DNA of 49,786 nucleotides, taken from assembly GCF_001428545.1 (NCBI RefSeq), contig NZ_LMHZ01000027.1, positions 1-49,786 of the forward strand, written 5' to 3'. Numbering within the stretch: the stretch's first letter is position 1; each line of letters opens with the position of its first letter. Source of the stretch: Noviherbaspirillum sp. Root189. GTDB taxonomy: Bacteria > Pseudomonadota > Gammaproteobacteria > Burkholderiales > Burkholderiaceae_D. The translations under genes were made by a program, and so were the position numbers. The notes under the pieces are model-generated. The model ran no database searches, was not told where the DNA came from, and saw only the letters and a program-made list of their open reading frames with translations. Positions 16,947 to 25,285 of the stretch are shown here, one piece after another.

Positions 16947-17002
16947 TCTTGGCCGATTTGGAAAAGTGGAAGGCCGAAAATCAGCCGCCAAAGCCCGAAT
17001 AA
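16927..17002 (+). other. Possible 3' remnant of an unknown gene
   Basis: Right after the break in the cyclase gene a different frame reads SEEAIQLILADLEKWKAEN and stops with TAA, ending in Pro/Lys residues. This looks like the charged C-terminal helix of a lost protein, fused to the cyclase remnant by a deletion. No family assignment is possible. From here to 17240 nothing else is recognisable. Confidence 0.3.
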
Positions 17003-17240
17003 CCATTCATGGCATTTTTTGATGCCGTGTTGGCTGAAGTGTACAAACCTACGGCAATACGGCGTAAAGGTGTAGGTTCTTACACTTGGGGAAGGGATCA
17101 AAACCCCGAAAAAGCCATGGGTTAAAACATTACATGCGACAAGTCACTATTATTAAATCTAACCGAAATTGGCGAAAATCCAGCATTCATGCGGGTTTCC
17201 GGCCATTTTGAGACCTTTTCTCATTTGCTCAGAATGCCGG

Positions 17241-17435
17241 TCATGTCTTGAACTTGAATGCGGCACCGCGCGCCGCTTCACGCGATATCAGCGCCGCCTC
17301 GTCTGCCGGCAGCAATCCCGCCGACATTTGCCGGCGGTTCTCCGCTTGGAATGCGCGCTTGCGCTCCCCTATACGTGATTTGTCCGGCAGGCTCGCGGCA
17401 AGTCTGTCCCTCTGTTTGCTGTGTGTGCTTTGCAT
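17241..17435 (-). CDS. Small basic protein of the mobilisation region, unknown function
   Basis: A 64-residue, highly charged, probably helical protein (Lys/Arg/Glu/Ala-rich, ending AAFKFKT). I do not recognise a family. It lies 39 bp after another small gene in the same direction, suggesting a two-gene unit transcribed away from the relaxase region. Composition resembles small accessory proteins of plasmids and integrative elements. It could be a chance frame. Confidence 0.4.
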   Translation of the reverse strand: MQSTHSKQRDRLAASLPDKSRIGERKRAFQAENRRQMSAGLLPADEAALISREAARGAAFKFKT

Positions 17436-17474
17436 GCCTTGAGTGTATGCACCAGGCGAACAAAAGCAAGCGTG

Positions 17475-17672
17475 TCAGGCATTGTTGGACGCCTTCTCGA
17501 TTGTCCGCGTCATCAGCGAATAACCGCGTGCGACATGCCGCTGCTGTGTGAGCACGGCATCTTCCACCGTGCGGATGAATTCGCTCAGGCCAAGAAACTC
17601 GCCGTGCAGGTATTTCTGCGCCAGCCAAGCCACGTCACGTTCGTCTAACACCCGCGGGGTATTCTCTGCCAT
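17475..17672 (-). CDS. Small protein of the mobilisation region, unknown function
   Basis: A 65-residue, acidic-to-neutral helical protein (DERDVAWLAQKYLHGEFLGL, then a Thr/Gln/Arg-rich second half). The composition looks coding and it is followed by a second small gene, but no known family is recognised. There is no strong ribosome site. It is probably an accessory gene of the mobilisable element. Confidence 0.45.
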   Translation of the reverse strand: MAENTPRVLDERDVAWLAQKYLHGEFLGLSEFIRTVEDAVLTQQRHVARGYSLMTRTIEKASNNA

Positions 17673-17854
17673 AAGCGCTTTCGTGAGAGTTGGTGCGGCA
17701 TCCGAGCCGGGGACCGATCTACGATGCGGCCCCAGCCATCTACAGGCGCTGCTCTGCCGGCTGCGCGCTGCGGTATATGGAAATCGCCTTCACCATCGCA
17801 GCCATTTTTGAGCCGGGCCTGTGCCCTGACGACGCGGGTTTTCCTAAAGGAGTA

Positions 17855-17874
17855 ATGATCCAAAAATGGATCAT
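17855..17874. repeat. 8-bp inverted repeat near the mobilisation genes
   Basis: ATGATCCA and TGGATCAT flank AAAA, a perfect 8-bp-arm palindrome about 80 bp upstream of the small plus-strand gene at 17953. It may be an operator for that gene or part of a transfer origin. No nick-site consensus was identified. The stretch 17673-17952 holds no other convincing gene. Confidence 0.45.
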
Positions 17875-17952
17875 CTTTCGGACGGCGCCGGAATGCCCTT
17901 GCGGCGTCCCCAATGCTATCGTATTGGCATGACCATACCTGCGGAGTCATCC

Positions 17953-18129
17953 ATGAAAAAACAGCGTAAGCAGCCCTCTCATGCGATTTGCGAGCCCAGC
18001 AAGGTTGAAGAAACGATTGCCCGGATGGCGCGGCTATTCAAGGTGCGCAAGCCGGCCTTCTATGTGGTGCACCATGACGACGGCACAAACATGCCGCATG
18101 TGCATATCGTGCCGTCCCACCGTCGCTGA
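17953..18129 (+). CDS. Small His-rich-tailed protein, unknown function
   Basis: A 58-residue basic protein. The N-terminus is Lys/Arg-rich (MKKQRKQPSHAI) and the C-terminus is unusual, with histidines in VVHHDDGTNMPHVHIVPSHRR. The HxH pattern recalls metal- or nucleic-acid-binding motifs, including those of relaxase and HIT-type proteins, but the protein is too short for either. It converges on the relaxase gene with a hairpin between them. Family unknown. Confidence 0.4.
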   Translation: MKKQRKQPSHAICEPSKVEETIARMARLFKVRKPAFYVVHHDDGTNMPHVHIVPSHRR

Positions 18130-18174
18130 TTATAACGCCGCGCGGCGTCAAGTCCGCGCCACGCGGCGCTGAAA

Positions 18175-18192
18175 CCGCACCAGATGGTGCGG
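18175..18192. terminator. Hairpin between convergent genes
   Basis: CCGCACC and GGTGCGG form a perfect 7-bp stem with loop AGAT, placed between the stops of the small plus-strand gene and the relaxase gene. It could terminate transcription in both directions, although no U-run follows on either strand. Confidence 0.4.
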
Positions 18193-18194
18193 AA

Positions 18195-20762
18195 TCAAGT
18201 CGGTTTCTTGGGTTTTGCGCCGGTATTGCCGCCCTGGTCGTTCGAGTCTGATTGCAGAAACTTGTAGCCTGGCAGCGGCGCGGGCCGCATGGCTTTCTTC
18301 AGCTGCTCCAAGCGGTCGTTGAATTTCTGATCCTTGAACCGAATGGCTAGGCCGCGCTCGGCAGCAACCTTCACGACACGCTCATTGAACGCATCGTCCC
18401 CTAGCGGATCAAAACGGCCATTGCCGAAGCGCTTTTGCGCCATGATCAGCGCCAGCTCGATTGTGTCGTCGGTCAGCTCCATGACGTAGATGGCGTCGCT
18501 GGTGTCGCGCATGATTTCAACGCCGTTCTTGTTGAAAAACGATACGTCCCCGTTCTTTCGCACACTGTAGCTCAGATCATCAGTTTGCTTCGGGAGATGC
18601 ACGGTAACGCTCACGCCAAAGCCGATGATCGCCACCCCACGACGTTTCGCGCGCCGCTCCGCCTCGATGCGCTGCCGACGCAATTCCATCAAGGCCTCCG
18701 GGTCGCCGGCCATCGCGCGCTCCATCAGGAAGCCGCGATACATGTTGCGCGCCGGGTCTGCGCGGTCCAATTCTTCAATGCGCGCCCGGTGCGCACGGAT
18801 CGTCGCCAGTAGCTCCTGCTCTTTCTTCGCGGCTTGGATTTTCAGCAAGGAGCGCTGTTTTTTGAACTCGGCATAGGTTAGGCGCTGGCGCCGCAATGCC
18901 TGCATTTCCGCTTGATGCTGCGCTCGTATCGCTCGCAACGCATCCTTGGCCGCGCGAATGGCTTCCCGCTCGATCAGGCGTTGCAGGGATCGTGTTTTTA
19001 GCCTGGTGCGCTGGAACCGGCGCCATTGATCCGGGTTCGGCGGCGGCGGTGTGATCGGCGCGCGTTTCTGCACTTTCTGCAAGCTTAGGCAGGCCTGCAG
19101 ATAGTCCCTAGCGCGAGGCCACGGATATTTGCAATGCCGGCATAAAAAATCTGTCACGGCCAGGTTGTGCTTCGAGTCCTTGTGCCGGATCGTCGCCCCG
19201 CCCTCCCGCTCAACCACGATGTAATCCTCAGGCCGCAGCCCGATGTCGGCGGCCAGTTTCGCCAGCAAAAAATGTGGGTCTATCTTCCTCTTGATTTCAC
19301 GGATCAATGCCCGTTGCTCGTCCTTGCTCATCTCCCGCGCGTGCTGGTGATCGAGCGCCAACTTCTCCGCCATATTGCGGGCGGTATTGTCCGCAATCGG
19401 CCCTACTCGGTCGGCTCCCCCGGCAGTTCGTGGGCGTCGCAATGCGTCGTCGGCACCTGCTCCCGATCGTCCCATACCACTTGAAACAACACCTGGCAGA
19501 ACGCTTTCAGGCTCTCGCCCGGCGGGTCCGTCGCTAACCAGACGGCGTTGGTGCAGGCTTGGCAGAGCGTGAATTGTTGTGGTCGCCTCGCCACGGGCAG
19601 CCTTTGCAGCGTTCTGTTTAGCAACGGCTGCTCGGGTGGATGGGCTGGCCCACGCGGATTGGGGATCCGCGTCGGTTCCGATTTTTGCGTGTCGCCGTGG
19701 TCTTGCGGCGTCTTGGTCTCGTCCATATCTAATCTCCTTGTCCCAGCGTTTGTAGAACTCCCATTCCAGAACGGACAGCATCGCAAGCCGCGTGTCCGGG
19801 TCCGCCGCTTTGTATTCTTGGTACTCCTTCTTTCGGCCACTATTCAACAGTTTTATCTCGCGCTGGCGCCGGATAGTCCAGTCCTCCAGCAAGTCGTCCA
19901 AATCGGCATCCGTGCGCTTGCCGACGCCGACCTGGCGCTTCTCATCCTCACTGATAAAACGCGGCGTCGCGCCCATGCAGTCTCGGAAAATGCCCGACGA
20001 GAGGTTGACCCACTTATCGAACTCCGTCGGCTTGATCGCCACGTATTCGCGCTCCGGCCCGCGCCCTTGGTTGCGTATCTTGACCTCGCCGTATTCTTTC
20101 GCCAGCGCCACCAAGTCTTTTTTTGTCGCGATGCCGCGATCGATGACCAGCTGTTCCAGCTTGGCCTTTACGTCTTTGAAAGACCCTTTGCGGAATTTCG
20201 TTACCTTGTCCCGGCTGATAATGTCTGCCTTGGTCGTGCTGTCTGCTCGAGGCCTGTCCTTCGGTGATACGAACCCCCACCGGCGATTGATATCCTCCTG
20301 AATCGCGTCTAACCAAATATTATTTTCGCCCCGGCCAATCGGGTCCAATGCTTTGCCATTCAGCAGATTCACATTCGGGATAATGATGTGAATGTGGTCT
20401 AGGCGATCGACATGCTCCCCCGTCGTTTCGTGGGTATAGGCCTTGATCCGCGCCAGGTGCGCTTCCGCATACCAGGTGTACTCGTCTGGCCGGAATGCCG
20501 GCATCAGCCGATCCATGTATTCCCCCGCCACTTGCGCCAGCGTTGCTTTTTCTAGATCGCGTTCAGAGAAACTTAGGGTAACGTGAATATAGGCTTGCGC
20601 CCCGTGCCGGATCGTTTTAATAAGCTTGTCGACCGCATCGATATCCCCTGCCAGCGGCACGCGCTCGTCTAATTCGTCGCGCGTGAATGGACGGCCCGCT
20701 TTCTTGCCGGTCTTTAGATACTCGACTATGCCTTTGCGCCCGCCGCGCTGCCTTGCAATCAT
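18195..20762 (-). CDS. MobA/TraI-type relaxase with C-terminal LPD7-like domain
   Basis: An 855-residue conjugative relaxase that would nick oriT and pilot the DNA strand. The N-terminal 200 residues are the relaxase/mobilisation nuclease domain; the metal-binding histidine triad includes DHIHIIIPNVN (about residues 122-132), and Tyr8-15-region residues in GRKGIVEYLKTGKK fit a MOBP-like N-terminus. The middle is low-complexity Arg/Gln/Ala coiled coil (about 590-690). The end resembles the large polyvalent protein domain LPD7 (VRKNGDVSFFNKNGVEIM). The ATG overlaps the mobC stop by four bases. No type IV coupling protein or secretion genes are present, so this element would be mobilised in trans. 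The frame is intact. Confidence 0.8.
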   Translation of the reverse strand: MIARQRGGRKGIVEYLKTGKKAGRPFTRDELDERVPLAGDIDAVDKLIKTIRHGAQAYIHVTLSFSERDLEKATLAQVAGEYMDRLMPAFRPDEYTWYAEAHLARIKAYTHETTGEHVDRLDHIHIIIPNVNLLNGKALDPIGRGENNIWLDAIQEDINRRWGFVSPKDRPRADSTTKADIISRDKVTKFRKGSFKDVKAKLEQLVIDRGIATKKDLVALAKEYGEVKIRNQGRGPEREYVAIKPTEFDKWVNLSSGIFRDCMGATPRFISEDEKRQVGVGKRTDADLDDLLEDWTIRRQREIKLLNSGRKKEYQEYKAADPDTRLAMLSVLEWEFYKRWDKEIRYGRDQDAARPRRHAKIGTDADPQSAWASPSTRAAVAKQNAAKAARGEATTTIHALPSLHQRRLVSDGPAGREPESVLPGVVSSGMGRSGAGADDALRRPRTAGGADRVGPIADNTARNMAEKLALDHQHAREMSKDEQRALIREIKRKIDPHFLLAKLAADIGLRPEDYIVVEREGGATIRHKDSKHNLAVTDFLCRHCKYPWPRARDYLQACLSLQKVQKRAPITPPPPNPDQWRRFQRTRLKTRSLQRLIEREAIRAAKDALRAIRAQHQAEMQALRRQRLTYAEFKKQRSLLKIQAAKKEQELLATIRAHRARIEELDRADPARNMYRGFLMERAMAGDPEALMELRRQRIEAERRAKRRGVAIIGFGVSVTVHLPKQTDDLSYSVRKNGDVSFFNKNGVEIMRDTSDAIYVMELTDDTIELALIMAQKRFGNGRFDPLGDDAFNERVVKVAAERGLAIRFKDQKFNDRLEQLKKAMRPAPLPGYKFLQSDSNDQGGNTGAKPKKPT

Positions 20763-21134
20763 GGCGGCAGCCTTGATTCAAGCACCCGGATGAGGATGGC
20801 GAGCTGGTCATTAACAGCCGCATAGGTCTTGTCGGAAACCAACCGATTTAGGTGGTCATAGTTGAGCCTCCTGGTCATCTGGTTCATGTTGTTCGATACT
20901 GACGCGAAAAGCCGATGCATGTCATTGGTTATCCGGTACATCTTTGCCGGGATCGCCGGCGGCGGCGTGATGACCAGCTTTTCATCCTTAAATGCCGCCT
21001 CAAGCACTTCCCTGATCAGGCGCGACGGACTCTTGCCCGATCGTTCACAAGCGTCGTGCACCTGCGCCGCCAATGCCGCCGGCATACGGCATGTGATGAC
21101 CGCTGTTTTTTCGGCGCTGTCGTCGTCAATCGTG
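20759..21134 (-). pseudogene. mobC-like ribbon-helix-helix accessory gene, 5' end removed by an IS
   Basis: The protein matches relaxosome accessory factors: a ribbon-helix-helix segment AVITCRMPAALAAQVHDACE followed by KSPSRLIREVLEAAFK, then a helical C-terminus (NNMNQMTRRLNYDHLNRL) ending where the relaxase gene begins. The coding sequence runs into the left end of the ISKra4-type element at about 21134, and the sequence beyond the other IS end does not continue it. The native start is therefore lost, probably with only a short N-terminal piece. Expression might still occur from an IS-provided start in the same open frame. Confidence 0.65.
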
Positions 21135-22701
21135 GGGAGTGTTAAAAAGGCTGGGGCTCTCTCTCCATCCCGGCGCGTAGAAGCTCGAGAAAACGACTTA
21201 TATGCTCCGGCATCTCGCTCATCTTCTTGTTGTATGCAGCAAGTTTCTGTGGGAGATCGCCGTTGATTACGGCGCACCGTACTTGCGCCAGCAGATGTGC
21301 TCCACGTGGCGTCCAACGCATTTGCTGTCGTTTGCACATGCGTGCATTGATAACCTGGTTGACGGCTGATTCCGCCATGGCTGTTGAAACCGGCTTGTCT
21401 TCCCTCTGGCGCTTTGCATAAGCAATCACTGAGCTCTTGTTGCTTCCTATGTACGCCCAAAGATCTCTCAGCCGGTAATCGAGATGGCTTAAGCTGTCGC
21501 GAAAGGCTGGCGTTTGCGGGACAATAATCCGGCATAGCATCAAGGCTTGATGAATCTTCTCTTCGGCTTTCTTAAAACTAGCATTCCAAAAGCACCATCG
21601 TAACTTTGTCATCTGTTTGCACAAAACGCTTTTCGTGTGCTTCTCGGTTTCCGAGCGTGCGTGCATTCCTTTGGATATCTGCTCCAGGTACCGAATACGC
21701 ATGGAGATATGGAACCAGTCCAAAATGGGGGTTGCCGGAAACGGCAACTGGCGATGTATGCTCTGTACACCATTGGCACCGTCCGTAATCATGCAGACCT
21801 TGGGCGCGGGCGAGCCAGAACAGGTCTGTAGCAGCGAAGCAAGGCGCTCCGCTATCGAGTCTACTTCACCACGCACACAGGCAAAAACGCGTGGCTTCAT
21901 GCCAGGCGCACTAAGACGTCCTGTTAGTATCTCGAACGAGGCGGGCCGCGCTTCATCCCTTCCCCGTACGAACCCGCCGTCGATCGCAATAGACCACTCG
22001 TTATCTGGAGATAACGGCACAGCAAGCGGCAACTCGATGCCATCGATTCGAGATCCGAGCCGCAAAGTACGATTTCGTACTGTCACATGATTAAGCTTTT
22101 CGGTACCCGGCAGGAATTCCTGCATGATCGAAACCACCTGCCTAAAGGACATCTTCGAAGCCAGCCTGGCTTGAAGGAGAAGCAGGCCCGGTGCAGCCCG
22201 TTCAGGAATGATCTGTGACATCGGGCTAAACAAGCCTTCCAGATAATATGGCGGCTCGCAAGGACAGGACATTAAGCGGGGACTGCGGACACTGACAGTG
22301 CCGAATACGGTGTCCACCTTGAGGCGCCTGTAGTCCTTCAGCCGGAGCTGTCGGCGGCAGTTACTACATACGCTTCGAACTTCGCAATACTCGTAAGCCT
22401 GAGCGGGGACGAAGAATTTCTGCAGATTGGACAGAACCTGCTTGCCGTCTGCTAGCGACAAGCCGAGGCACTCAGGTTCAAGTTCAGAAACAGGTCGATC
22501 AAACTGTGCCACCTCGACGGCCGTGGTCTCTCCCCAATCCGTGACCAGCTCAGCCCGAACAATGATCTTCATCACGCCCCCTGATTTTTGTTTTTTATAA
22601 CTGACTACTTTTCTTGTCTTATCCCTCATTCCCAAAACAGCCAAACTTTTCAAGATTTCATCATACCAACAAACTAACCCACCATATTTTTAACAGTCCC
22701 A
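21134..22701. mobile_element. ISKra4-family insertion sequence
   Basis: An IS of about 1.57 kb. The ends carry imperfect inverted repeats: GGGGAGTGTTAAAAA at the left and, read inward from the right, TGGGACTGTTAAAAA. It contains a single transposase gene. The flanks show no matching direct repeat, so the element or its neighbourhood has been rearranged after insertion. It truncates the mobC-like gene on the left. Confidence 0.7.
21142..22572 (-). CDS. ISKra4-family transposase
   Basis: A 476-residue DDE-type transposase. A Cys-rich zinc-binding region (CSNCRRQL, then SCPCEPP) lies at about residues 60-110. The catalytic core includes AIDGGFVRG (first Asp), ITDGANG (second Asp), WFHISMRI, and the family-diagnostic AMAESAVNQVINARMCKRQQ with the catalytic Glu. 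ATG at 22572 is chosen for its GGGGG-type ribosome site; an upstream in-frame ATG at 22653 is possible. The length and motifs are complete, so the transposase may be active. Confidence 0.88.
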   Translation of the reverse strand: MKIIVRAELVTDWGETTAVEVAQFDRPVSELEPECLGLSLADGKQVLSNLQKFFVPAQAYEYCEVRSVCSNCRRQLRLKDYRRLKVDTVFGTVSVRSPRLMSCPCEPPYYLEGLFSPMSQIIPERAAPGLLLLQARLASKMSFRQVVSIMQEFLPGTEKLNHVTVRNRTLRLGSRIDGIELPLAVPLSPDNEWSIAIDGGFVRGRDEARPASFEILTGRLSAPGMKPRVFACVRGEVDSIAERLASLLQTCSGSPAPKVCMITDGANGVQSIHRQLPFPATPILDWFHISMRIRYLEQISKGMHARSETEKHTKSVLCKQMTKLRWCFWNASFKKAEEKIHQALMLCRIIVPQTPAFRDSLSHLDYRLRDLWAYIGSNKSSVIAYAKRQREDKPVSTAMAESAVNQVINARMCKRQQMRWTPRGAHLLAQVRCAVINGDLPQKLAAYNKKMSEMPEHISRFLELLRAGMEREPQPF

Positions 22702-22831
22702 GCGCATTTCAGCGTAAGTGATTGATTGAGTTAAGAAAAGCTTCTCAAGGACGGATATGTAGCTAAAATTACTTACGCGTTTCAGCCAATTTTACTTCGG
22801 TAGGTTAAATGGGATAGGTTTGCATGTTGAA

Positions 22832-23311
22832 CTAGTCATGTTCTCTGTCAGGGTAAATAAGTTGGACTTTTTGACCTTGATACATCGGCGGTCCCCCAAC
22901 GGTCGACTCCTTTGGCCTTGGCTGGTGTTCGACCAGATATACGAACAAATTCGACCCTTTGATGTAGAAATGGATTCGCTTTCTTTCTATATCACGAGGA
23001 AGCTTTGACGCTAGATCCACCGTCTCTTCATAGACTTGGTGGCTTGTCTTGACAAGCCATTTAACATACAGAACGTCTCCTCTTAACATCCGGCCATTGA
23101 TATTTGTCTGCCCCCTTCGTCTCTCTGGATCGCCTCGCGCGCCAGGATGTCGTGACGTGCCGTAACGATAGTCTATGACCTCGATGTCAGGGCTTTCAAA
23201 TGACGTGTTGAAGCTGAATGCATGATCTACAAATTCAGGACGTGTTGCGCACCCTCCAACTACTACCAGCGCCAAAAGGAAGACAACGATGTTGCTTGAC
23301 CGGCTCTTCAT
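22832..23311 (-). CDS. Small lipoprotein, unknown function, probable cassette gene
   Basis: A 159-residue predicted lipoprotein: a short basic N-terminus, a hydrophobic core (IVVFLLALVVV) and the lipobox VGGC at about residue 21-24. The mature part is polar with no known domain. The ATG at 23311 is preferred; the ATG at 23326 lies within the attC-like site. It is preceded by that site in the position expected for the next cassette in an integron array. A membrane-anchored periplasmic location is predicted. Confidence 0.6.
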   Translation of the reverse strand: MKSRSSNIVVFLLALVVVGGCATRPEFVDHAFSFNTSFESPDIEVIDYRYGTSRHPGARGDPERRRGQTNINGRMLRGDVLYVKWLVKTSHQVYEETVDLASKLPRDIERKRIHFYIKGSNLFVYLVEHQPRPKESTVGGPPMYQGQKVQLIYPDREHD

Positions 23312-23324
23312 TCTTGTGGAAAGC

Positions 23325-23380
23325 ATTTAACGTTCTAAGTTAACCGGCGCGCTGCGTCAGGGTTGAATGCCATGTTATAT
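23325..23380 (-). other. Integron attC-like recombination site
   Basis: A 56-bp foldback sequence lies between two short minus-strand genes. In gene sense the outer boxes are ATATAAC (one mismatch to RYYYAAC) and GTTAAAT (matches GTTRRRY). The inner boxes ATTCAACC and GGTTAACT pair with mismatches around a GC-rich centre. The 3' part closely follows the usual layout in which a TTAAC box is followed after about nine bases by GTTRRRY and ATGC. Position directly after a stop codon and before the next gene is typical. No integrase gene or second convincing attC was found. Confidence 0.5.
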
Positions 23381-23387
23381 CGCCGCA

Positions 23388-23870
23388 TTATTCCTCCTTC
23401 AACTCTACAAATTGCACAGGTAAATTGGAACGCGGCACTAGCGCCAATTTGTGAAGGCTTCCCGCTGACGGAAGCGTAACATTACCAAACACCGGTTTGT
23501 AATCTCTGATTTTGTAGGTGACTTCAATCCGATCAGGATCGAAGTGCCGCTTAACGCCACTAAACGATAGCTCCGGCCGTTCAACTACCGGGTACACCCC
23601 CAGAAAAACGCCTACCAGCATATAGCGCGAGAAATCGATGTTCGGCATCGTGCCGCCACCGCTCCACATTCCTTCCTTCCAAAGCGAAGCCTGCTCATTG
23701 GCATTCCGGATGACCACCGTTCGCCTTTCCTGAATTAGGATGTCACCGACCCGTAGCTCCTTGAAGTCAAGGCCCACTGGCTTGAGCGCAGCAGGAGTCG
23801 TGCTGCATCCAACTGCTACCAAAGCGATCATCGATGCGGCGAAGAATGGGATATTGGTCTTGTTAGCCAT
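23388..23870 (-). CDS. Small lipoprotein, unknown function, probable cassette gene
   Basis: A 160-residue predicted lipoprotein. ATG at 23870 is followed by a hydrophobic signal (FFAASMIALVAV) and lipobox AVGC at about residue 19-22. The mature region has EQASLWKEGMWSGGG and DFSRYMLVGVFLGVYP, which resemble the PrcB C-terminal-type fold found in small exported proteins, but this match is tentative. The stop codon is eight bases from the attC-like site. The longer upstream reading lacks a signal-peptide logic and was not used. Confidence 0.6.
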   Translation of the reverse strand: MANKTNIPFFAASMIALVAVGCSTTPAALKPVGLDFKELRVGDILIQERRTVVIRNANEQASLWKEGMWSGGGTMPNIDFSRYMLVGVFLGVYPVVERPELSFSGVKRHFDPDRIEVTYKIRDYKPVFGNVTLPSAGSLHKLALVPRSNLPVQFVELKEE

Positions 23871-24424
23871 GTGCTGCGATATAACTATATATTTCAAAGG
23901 CTTAGAGTGCCTGATAAAACGGGAATTCGGCCTGATAAACCAGCGATGCTGTCGTGTTAAATTCATACTAAGCCACTGTTTCTACAGTCATTATTTCATT
24001 TCCCGGTTTTATCAGGACAAGGTTTACAAGGACGGTAGAATCGGAGTCACATTGATAATATACGGACTGCCCAATATTGCTTAGAGGCAAAATGTAGAAG
24101 AAGTTCCTTTGGTTTCAGAACAACTTCAGCCGATGGTCGCAACTAAGAGCGTCATCGTCTCAAGTAGGAAGTTGTCCAGGTACGACCGGCGCACGCTTGG
24201 GTGAAGAGGGCAAGCGTTCCCTTTGAAGGGCTATGACGGAGCACCAACTGACCGGTTATGATCGGACTTAGAAGTTAGGCTAGTTTCAAGGTGCGATGAA
24301 ATCGGACGGAAGTTAGCAGGTTGGGTCTGGTTTACTACGCATGATAGTATTTACGTGACACCTTCTACCACGAAATAACTGATTCTCGCGGTTGAAGCCG
24401 CTCCCCTCTCGAAAAGAGTACAAC
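23871..24424. other. Gene-free stretch with repeated CCTGATAAA motifs
   Basis: No gene is supported. CCTGATAAAACGGGAA (23910-23925) is inverted at 24000-24016 as TTCCCGGTTTTATCAGG with one extra base, and a third CCTGATAAA lies at 23931. The pair encloses about 75 bp and could be the ends of a tiny non-coding mobile element or paired recombinase sites. Confidence 0.45.
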
Positions 24425-24955
24425 ATGTCATATTGCCCCTTCTTCCAGACACTGTATGACGAGACACGCCCCGTGGGCAATCTGGGCAGAGGAACACACT
24501 ACTCGGTTCTGCGTGTTCCTACTTGGCACGACGAGTTTCTCGTGCCGCTCCAGCGCGGCGCCTTCCTAGACTTCGCGATCATCTGGGACGAGGATCACGA
24601 CGAGCGTTTGATTGACGCGATTCAGATACTTTACCTAGGCGGCTTGCTTGCCCCCGTGCGGTATATCGGCGAACGGAAAGGCTCACTCGTAGTGCTGCTG
24701 GATCCTGATGTTGTTCAGGCCTGGAATGGCTCGGCTCTCAACGAGTACCGTGACAAAGTGGATGATGTCGCTCAAAGCTTGGAAGATCCGTGGACAGTGA
24801 CAGTCGAAAGTGCCGATGGCGACCAGCATTCGATCATCAATAGTTCACCGGAGAAGGTCTCTATCTACCTCAAAAACATCGACGTCCTGTGGCAACTCGG
24901 CGTGAAGCCAAAAACCAAAACTGAACTGCCCCCGGCATTCGGCACGCAACACTAA
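24425..24955 (+). CDS. Hypothetical acidic cytoplasmic protein
   Basis: A 176-residue acidic protein with no signal peptide or membrane segment. It begins MSYCPFFQTLYDETRPVG and has mixed alpha/beta character (FLDFAIIWDEDHDERLID, SLVVLLDPDVVQAW). ATG at 24425 is preferred to an upstream in-frame ATG because similarity-like composition starts there, but the ribosome site is weak. I do not recognise the family. It stands alone between the attC-bearing block and the ISNCY element and could itself be cargo. Confidence 0.5.
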   Translation: MSYCPFFQTLYDETRPVGNLGRGTHYSVLRVPTWHDEFLVPLQRGAFLDFAIIWDEDHDERLIDAIQILYLGGLLAPVRYIGERKGSLVVLLDPDVVQAWNGSALNEYRDKVDDVAQSLEDPWTVTVESADGDQHSIINSSPEKVSIYLKNIDVLWQLGVKPKTKTELPPAFGTQH

Positions 24956-25177
24956 GGCTGCTCGTGTCACCATTGCAGCTTTAGCACCGTTGCGTCACCA
25001 AGCAACGGTTTGCGCAACAAACCTTGCACTAAAGAGACGCAACGGTCAGCTCTTAGAAATGTGAATAACCTGTGGATAACTCGACCGCTTTCCCCATTAA
25101 AAAATAAAAAAATTCAAAACCAAAGCATACGCAACACCGGCCCAAACTACCAAGATTACGTTGTTTGCATGTAATAG
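24956..25177. other. Gene-free stretch before the ISNCY element
   Basis: It contains ACCGTTGCGTCACCAAGCAA-type inverted pieces (AACGGT and GTTGCGT repeats at about 24985-25045) that could act as a terminator for the upstream gene. No coding frame is supported. Confidence 0.35.
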
Positions 25178-25285
25178 CAAGATTAGAATGTCTCGATCTG
25201 GCTAAATCAGAATGTCTCGTTTTAAGCAAGTCTTGAGATATTAAGCGGTCCATGCTGGTTGCTTACCTGGTTCAGGAGGCACATC

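Noticed and set aside
17645-17950. Overlapping frames on both strands near the small accessory genes
   Set aside because: Composition is not coding-like and neither has a start signal; the palindrome in the area is more informative.
20759-21535. A 258-codon reading of the mobC-like gene
   Set aside because: The N-terminal half lies inside the ISKra4-type transposase gene in another frame, so it is not native mobC sequence.
22701-22831. Possible attC after the second lipoprotein gene
   Set aside because: GTTCAAC follows the stop codon, but no opposing GTTRRRY or inner boxes are found before the IS end.
24270-24300. GTTAGGC motif considered as a second attC core
   Set aside because: It fits GTTRRRY but no matching RYYYAAC partner or foldback lies nearby.
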